A stretch of 64,000 nt of DNA, taken from NCBI GenBank assembly GCA_964645585.1, contig CAZYAN010000002.1:62001-126000 (forward strand), given 5' to 3'. Numbering within the stretch: position 1 is the first letter of the stretch; every line of letters begins with the position of its first letter. This stretch comes from DATGSL01 sp964645585. GTDB taxonomy: Bacteria; Verrucomicrobiota; Verrucomicrobiia; Opitutales; T3Sed10-336. Shown here piece after piece: positions 60,777 through 64,000 of this stretch. The notes under the pieces are model-generated. The model did no database searches and was not told the DNA's origin. It saw only the letters and a list, made by a program, of their open reading frames with translations. A program made the position numbers and the translations under genes.

Positions 60777-61646
60777 ATGAGAACCGCAGCGTTTTTAGCT
60801 TCCTTCCTCCTTTGCACACAAACCCTCCCGAGCGCGTTTGCCTTGGATATTCCCGCCGAACGGCACATCGGCGGATTCGCTGTCGGAACCCAAGCGTATA
60901 CGTTCCGCGAATTCACTGCCATGGAGGCGATCGAGAGAACCGCGAAAGCCGGAGGGCGTGTGATCGAATTTTATCCGGGGCAGCGCTTCAGTCCTGAAAA
61001 ACCCGATTTGCGCTGGGACCATGACGCGACGGAGGAAATGATCAAAGCCATTGAGGCCCAGTTGGAAAAATTCGACGTGATGGCAGTCAACTACGGCGTC
61101 GTCCGGATTCCGAACGACGAGACCGCGGCCCGAAAGATTTTTGACTTCGGACGGCGGCTCGGCGTTCGCGCGATTACGACCGAATCGGAAGATTCCATCG
61201 ACCTGATCGAAAAACTGGTGCGCGAATACGATATCAGTGTCGCCTACCACAACCACCCGCGCCGCGCCAACAATCCGGACTACCGCACATGGGATCCCAA
61301 TCACCTTCGCACGGTGTTGGAGGGCCGTGACAAACGCATTGGCTCCTGTGCCGATACCGGTCACTGGATGCGTTCCGGCGTGGATCCGCTTGAAGCTCTC
61401 CGGATTCTCAACGGACGCATCATCAGCCTTCACTTGAAGGACCGTGCCGACCCGCAGGAAGAGGATGTGATTTATGGAACCGGCATCGGCCAGATCGGGA
61501 AAGTTTTGGAGGAACTGCGGCGCCAGAAATTCTCAGGTCACATTTCTGTCGAGTACGAGGCGAACTGGCTCGATTCCGTCCCCGATGTCGCCGAGTGCAT
61601 CGGGTTCATCCGCGGCTACGGCACCGCGAAAGGATGGACGAAGTAA
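60777..61646 (+). CDS. Secreted sugar phosphate isomerase/epimerase-like TIM-barrel protein
   Basis: 289 residues from the ATG at 60777, which gives a signal peptide ('MRTAAFLASFLLCTQTLPSAFA'). AP-endonuclease-2/xylose-isomerase-like TIM barrel: 'GTQAYTFREFTAMEAIERTAKAGGRVIEFY', metal ligands likely in 'VAYHNHPRRANN', 'GSCADTGHWMRSG', 'ISLHLKDR' and 'ISVEYEANW'. Exported members are common in Planctomycetes/Verrucomicrobia and are associated with sugar catabolism. Substrate unknown. A weak hairpin (61659-61672) follows. Confidence 0.9.
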   Translation: MRTAAFLASFLLCTQTLPSAFALDIPAERHIGGFAVGTQAYTFREFTAMEAIERTAKAGGRVIEFYPGQRFSPEKPDLRWDHDATEEMIKAIEAQLEKFDVMAVNYGVVRIPNDETAARKIFDFGRRLGVRAITTESEDSIDLIEKLVREYDISVAYHNHPRRANNPDYRTWDPNHLRTVLEGRDKRIGSCADTGHWMRSGVDPLEALRILNGRIISLHLKDRADPQEEDVIYGTGIGQIGKVLEELRRQKFSGHISVEYEANWLDSVPDVAECIGFIRGYGTAKGWTK

Positions 61647-61658
61647 CGGCGCCGGTTA

Positions 61659-61678
61659 AGCGCGCCAGCGCTGTTTCT
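61659..61678 (+). terminator. Weak hairpin after the isomerase-like gene
   Basis: AGCGC (61659-61663) / GCGCT (61668-61672) with a 4-base loop, followed by GTTTCT. Marginal T-run. Confidence 0.3.
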
Positions 61679-61716
61679 CGATCGAAACGGCTGAGGCGCG
61701 CGTACTGTCCGACTCC

Positions 61717-62379
61717 ATGAGACCACCGGAGCTTCGAGGTGAGTTTCTGCTTTTGGATGCGGCCGGACCGCTTGTGCAAACTGGTCTCTGGCGAGAAGGC
61801 GCGTGGCTGCATTGGACCGCTTCCCGCGAGGAGGCCGGTCGCGGTTTATTCGCGGGCGTATCCGAAATCCTGAACATTCGAGGGATTTCCGTCGCTGATC
61901 TGTCCGGCTTTTTCTTTTGCGAAGGGCCGGGCTCCATGCTCGGTGTTCGCATCGCGGCGATGGCGATCCAAGGCTGGCAGGCGATCGTCGGGCAGCCTTT
62001 GCCGCTGTTTGTCTACCAAAGTCACGAACTCCTCGCACGCCGGCTGCTTGCGAGCGGCGAGTCCCCTCCTTTTGCGATTCTCTCGGACGCCCGCCGCGAC
62101 CGCTGGAATGTTACGACGGTGGATAAAGACGGTATCATTCAGCCTCTTCGGCGAATCGCGTCGGATCAACTGGCCGAAAGCAACGTTCCTTTTTTTCGCA
62201 TGGAGGAGCCGATCCGCAACGATCCGCCGGTTTCCGTCGCTCGCGTTCCTCCCTATGATCTCGAAAGCGCCGCAACCCTTTTTCTCGAGCCTGGCTTTCT
62301 CCGGCCTGCCGACACACCTGAACCGTTCGTGCAAGAGAAACCCGCCTACCGCAAATGGAGCGCTGAACGACACCGATGA
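61717..62379 (+). CDS. tsaB: TsaB-like tRNA threonylcarbamoyladenosine biosynthesis protein
   Basis: 220 residues. Matches the TsaB/M22-like fold by 'EFLLLDAAGPLVQTGLW' at the N-terminus and 'FFFCEGPGSMLGVRIAAMAIQGW' (usual G-P-G-S-F-T-G-L-R-I pattern). TsaB partners TsaD in making the t6A37 tRNA modification. It is divergent in sequence after about residue 120. The stop overlaps the alr start as ATGA. Confidence 0.8.
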   Translation: MRPPELRGEFLLLDAAGPLVQTGLWREGAWLHWTASREEAGRGLFAGVSEILNIRGISVADLSGFFFCEGPGSMLGVRIAAMAIQGWQAIVGQPLPLFVYQSHELLARRLLASGESPPFAILSDARRDRWNVTTVDKDGIIQPLRRIASDQLAESNVPFFRMEEPIRNDPPVSVARVPPYDLESAATLFLEPGFLRPADTPEPFVQEKPAYRKWSAERHR

Positions 62380-63509
62380 ACACCGTCCCCTCCGCTTTTC
62401 CGCACCGCTGCTGGGCGGAGATTGATCTCGCTGCCCTCGAGAACAATGTTCGCTCGATTCGCTCGATCCTGCCCAAGGGAATCCGTTACATCTCCGTGAT
62501 CAAAGCCAATGGCTACGGCATCGGGGCCGCGAAAGCCGCGGCCGCGATCAAGGCCGCCGGTGCATCGGCATTCGCTGTTGCCAACCTGACCGAAGCCGCC
62601 GCGCTCCGCGAAAGCGAACCCGAGATCCCGATCCTGCTCCTGAGCGCAACGACGCCCGACGAGGATCGCTATTTGCCTGAGTTCAAAATCACTCCGACGA
62701 TTTCCACCCCCGAAGAAACCGCGCGTTATGAAGCGGTCGCCGAGAAGCGCGGCCAGCCGCTCGGGGTTCACCTGAAGTTCGATACCGGCATGGGACGCCT
62801 CGGAACCTGGCACGCCTGCGCCGATGAGCTGATTCGAGCGGTCGAGAACGCTCCGCTGCTGGATGTTCGCGGGGTTTATTCACATTTCGCGAGTGCCGGC
62901 GAAGATGCCGAGTTTACCGCACTCCAGCGGCAACGCTTCTTTGCGTTGGTCAAGCGCCTGCGAACGCCTCCGGCGCTTGTGCATATCGACAACAGCGGCG
63001 GTGTCGCCTCGTTCACCAACGGGAGCCCGTGCAATGCTGTCCGCGTCGGTCTCTTACAAACAGGCACCCGTCCGGTTACAGGCGATCCCGCGTTCGAAAG
63101 TCTGCCATTGCGGCCGGTCGTTTCGTTCCACGCGCGCGTCAGCGTGATCAAGCATCTTCCCGCGGGCGCGTCAGTCAGCTACGGACGGACACACAAGCTC
63201 GCTCGCGATTCGCGTGTCGCGGCGGTGACTGCCGGTTACGCCGACGGGATCATCCGGGCTTGCGGCAATCGCGGCGAGGTTCTCGTTCGCGGACGCCGCT
63301 GCCCGATCCTTGGGCGGGTGACGATGGACGGTTTCATCATTGATGTAACCGATCTTCCCGAGGTTGCCTGCGGCGATCGCGTCACCATTTTTGGTCGCCA
63401 GGAGCACGAAGAAATTTCGCTGCACGAGTTCAGCGCCTGGTGCGGAACGATCCCGTGGGAAAGCCTGTGCGCCCTCAGCCAGCGCGTCACGCGCGTCTAC
63501 AAGGGATAA
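62376..63509 (+). CDS. alr: Alanine racemase
   Basis: 377 residues, usual length. PLP enzyme making D-alanine for peptidoglycan. Lys Schiff-base motif 'VIKANGYGIGA' (usual V-K-A-[N/D]-A-Y-G-H-G), 'LKFDTGMGRLG', 'VYSHFASAGE', 'SVSYGRTH' and the second catalytic region 'ILGRVTMDGFIIDVTDLP'. Translationally coupled to tsaB. Confidence 0.96.
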   Translation: MNTVPSAFPHRCWAEIDLAALENNVRSIRSILPKGIRYISVIKANGYGIGAAKAAAAIKAAGASAFAVANLTEAAALRESEPEIPILLLSATTPDEDRYLPEFKITPTISTPEETARYEAVAEKRGQPLGVHLKFDTGMGRLGTWHACADELIRAVENAPLLDVRGVYSHFASAGEDAEFTALQRQRFFALVKRLRTPPALVHIDNSGGVASFTNGSPCNAVRVGLLQTGTRPVTGDPAFESLPLRPVVSFHARVSVIKHLPAGASVSYGRTHKLARDSRVAAVTAGYADGIIRACGNRGEVLVRGRRCPILGRVTMDGFIIDVTDLPEVACGDRVTIFGRQEHEEISLHEFSAWCGTIPWESLCALSQRVTRVYKG

Positions 63510-63510
63510 C

Positions 63511-63547
63511 TGCAGCCGCTTGCCAAACGGCTGGAAGCCGCTCCTAC
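63511..63547. repeat. REP-like palindromic element between alr and fabZ
   Basis: On the minus strand it begins GTAGGAGCGGCTTCCAGCCG and continues to a second AGCCG arm: AGCCG (63514-63518) pairs with CGGCT (63528-63532). It spans the fabZ stop and the space after alr, resembling the dispersed GTAGGAG-type palindromes known from other genomes; it could also serve as a two-way terminator. Confidence 0.45.
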
Positions 63548-63996
63548 CGCTTCTCCTCGTTGATCATCGCGAGGCCGAAGTCGATCGTGAGGATCTTCTT
63601 GCCGCCCGACTGGACCAGCCCATGGAGGAAGTAAAACCGACCAAGCGTTTCCACGAGCTTGGCCTCGATTGTCAATTCATCCCCCGGACGCACGATGTTC
63701 TTAAAGCGCGCGTCCTTGATCCGGGTCAGCACTGGCGTCAGTGTTCCGTTCTCCGTGGCAGCGGCCTGCCGCGCTTTTCGCGCGAGAAGGATGGCTCCCG
63801 TTTGAAACACGGCTTCACAAAGAAGGACTCCCGGCATGATCGGGTTGCCCGGGTAATGGCCCTCGAAATACGGCTCGTCCGCGCGCACCGTGCGGCGGGC
63901 AACCGCCCTCTCCTCGTCCGCTTCGACCAGCTCATCCACGAAGAGGAACGGCGGACGGTGCGGAATCGCGCGAAAAATTTCTTCCTGTTTGCTCAT
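63544..63996 (-). CDS. fabZ: FabZ-like 3-hydroxyacyl-ACP dehydratase
   Basis: 150 residues, complete, ending 4 bp from the window edge. Hotdog fold with 'AIPHRPPFLFVDEL', the catalytic His in 'FEGHYPGNPIMPGVLLCEA' (Glu also present) and 'IKDARFKNIVRPGDEL'. It dehydrates 3-hydroxyacyl-ACP in fatty acid elongation. Its expected partners lpxC/lpxA may lie beyond the right edge. It converges on alr with the stop inside a REP-like element. Confidence 0.92.
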   Translation of the reverse strand: MSKQEEIFRAIPHRPPFLFVDELVEADEERAVARRTVRADEPYFEGHYPGNPIMPGVLLCEAVFQTGAILLARKARQAAATENGTLTPVLTRIKDARFKNIVRPGDELTIEAKLVETLGRFYFLHGLVQSGGKKILTIDFGLAMINEEKR

Positions 63997-64000
63997 GACA

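Noticed and set aside
1..64000. Mobile elements, prophage or genomic island borders
   Set aside because: No transposase, integrase, phage or conjugation gene, and the tRNA-Lys has no adjacent integrase or direct-repeat attachment site that I can see.

Overview
The window looks like a chromosomal stretch of a Gram-negative PVC-superphylum bacterium, most likely a Verrucomicrobiota member (Opitutae-like). That placement is inference. It rests on a PVC-type propeller/HEAT/CxxCH heme protein, a choice-of-anchor-A protein with a PEP-CTERM tail, a Bat (aerotolerance) operon, a Kdo transferase (hence lipopolysaccharide), a prepilin-type protein, and intergenic islands of short degenerate tandem repeats. 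Coding density is high. Many neighbours overlap by ATGA or TGATG. I found no transposase, integrase, phage gene or CRISPR array. The only RNA gene I can support is a tRNA-Lys(TTT).

Region 1 (1-13.3 kb, mostly + strand): the 3' part of a hybrid sensor kinase; an uncharacterised membrane protein and a YceI protein on the minus strand; a bifunctional NAD(P)HX repair enzyme followed by two OppB/OppC-like permeases; a TesA-like esterase divergent from a YbbA/YbbP-like ABC pair; and a PEP-CTERM protein.
Region 2 (13.3-25.4 kb): a tdh-kbl threonine degradation operon divergent from the large heme/HEAT protein; a NagB-like deaminase; and a minus-strand cassette of C39 peptidase, RLAN/ATP-grasp ligase and GCS2-type ligase. 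The cassette is the best candidate here for an uncharacterised peptide-making or peptide-tagging system. A GYF_2/pseudopilin-like hybrid protein follows.
Region 3 (25.4-42.2 kb, all minus strand): a 508-bp repeat-rich spacer, a Bat operon with a BatB-BatC fusion carrying InlB-type repeats, then kdtA, DUF192, malQ, lepB (with a large insert), lepA, fabD and pilT.
Region 4 (42.2-51.5 kb): dapA-dapB-ruvA; an ECF sigma/anti-sigma pair; tRNA-Lys; and a HIT-phoH-pgpH-ybeY-recO run.
Region 5 (51.5-64 kb): a giant secreted RCC1/Ig-like protein, an XRE-cupin regulator, a prepilin-like protein, a LamG-like protein whose signal peptide is out of frame with its body, nth, a lipoprotein, a DUF5009 membrane protein, a secreted TIM-barrel isomerase-like protein, tsaB-alr, and a FabZ-like dehydratase at the right edge.

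Several intergenic spaces contain degenerate tandem repeats with 7-, 9- or 10-bp periods (9.65, 21.84, 25.52, 25.8, 38.12-38.25 and 44.66 kb). They look like one class of genome-wide element and explain several false short ORFs.
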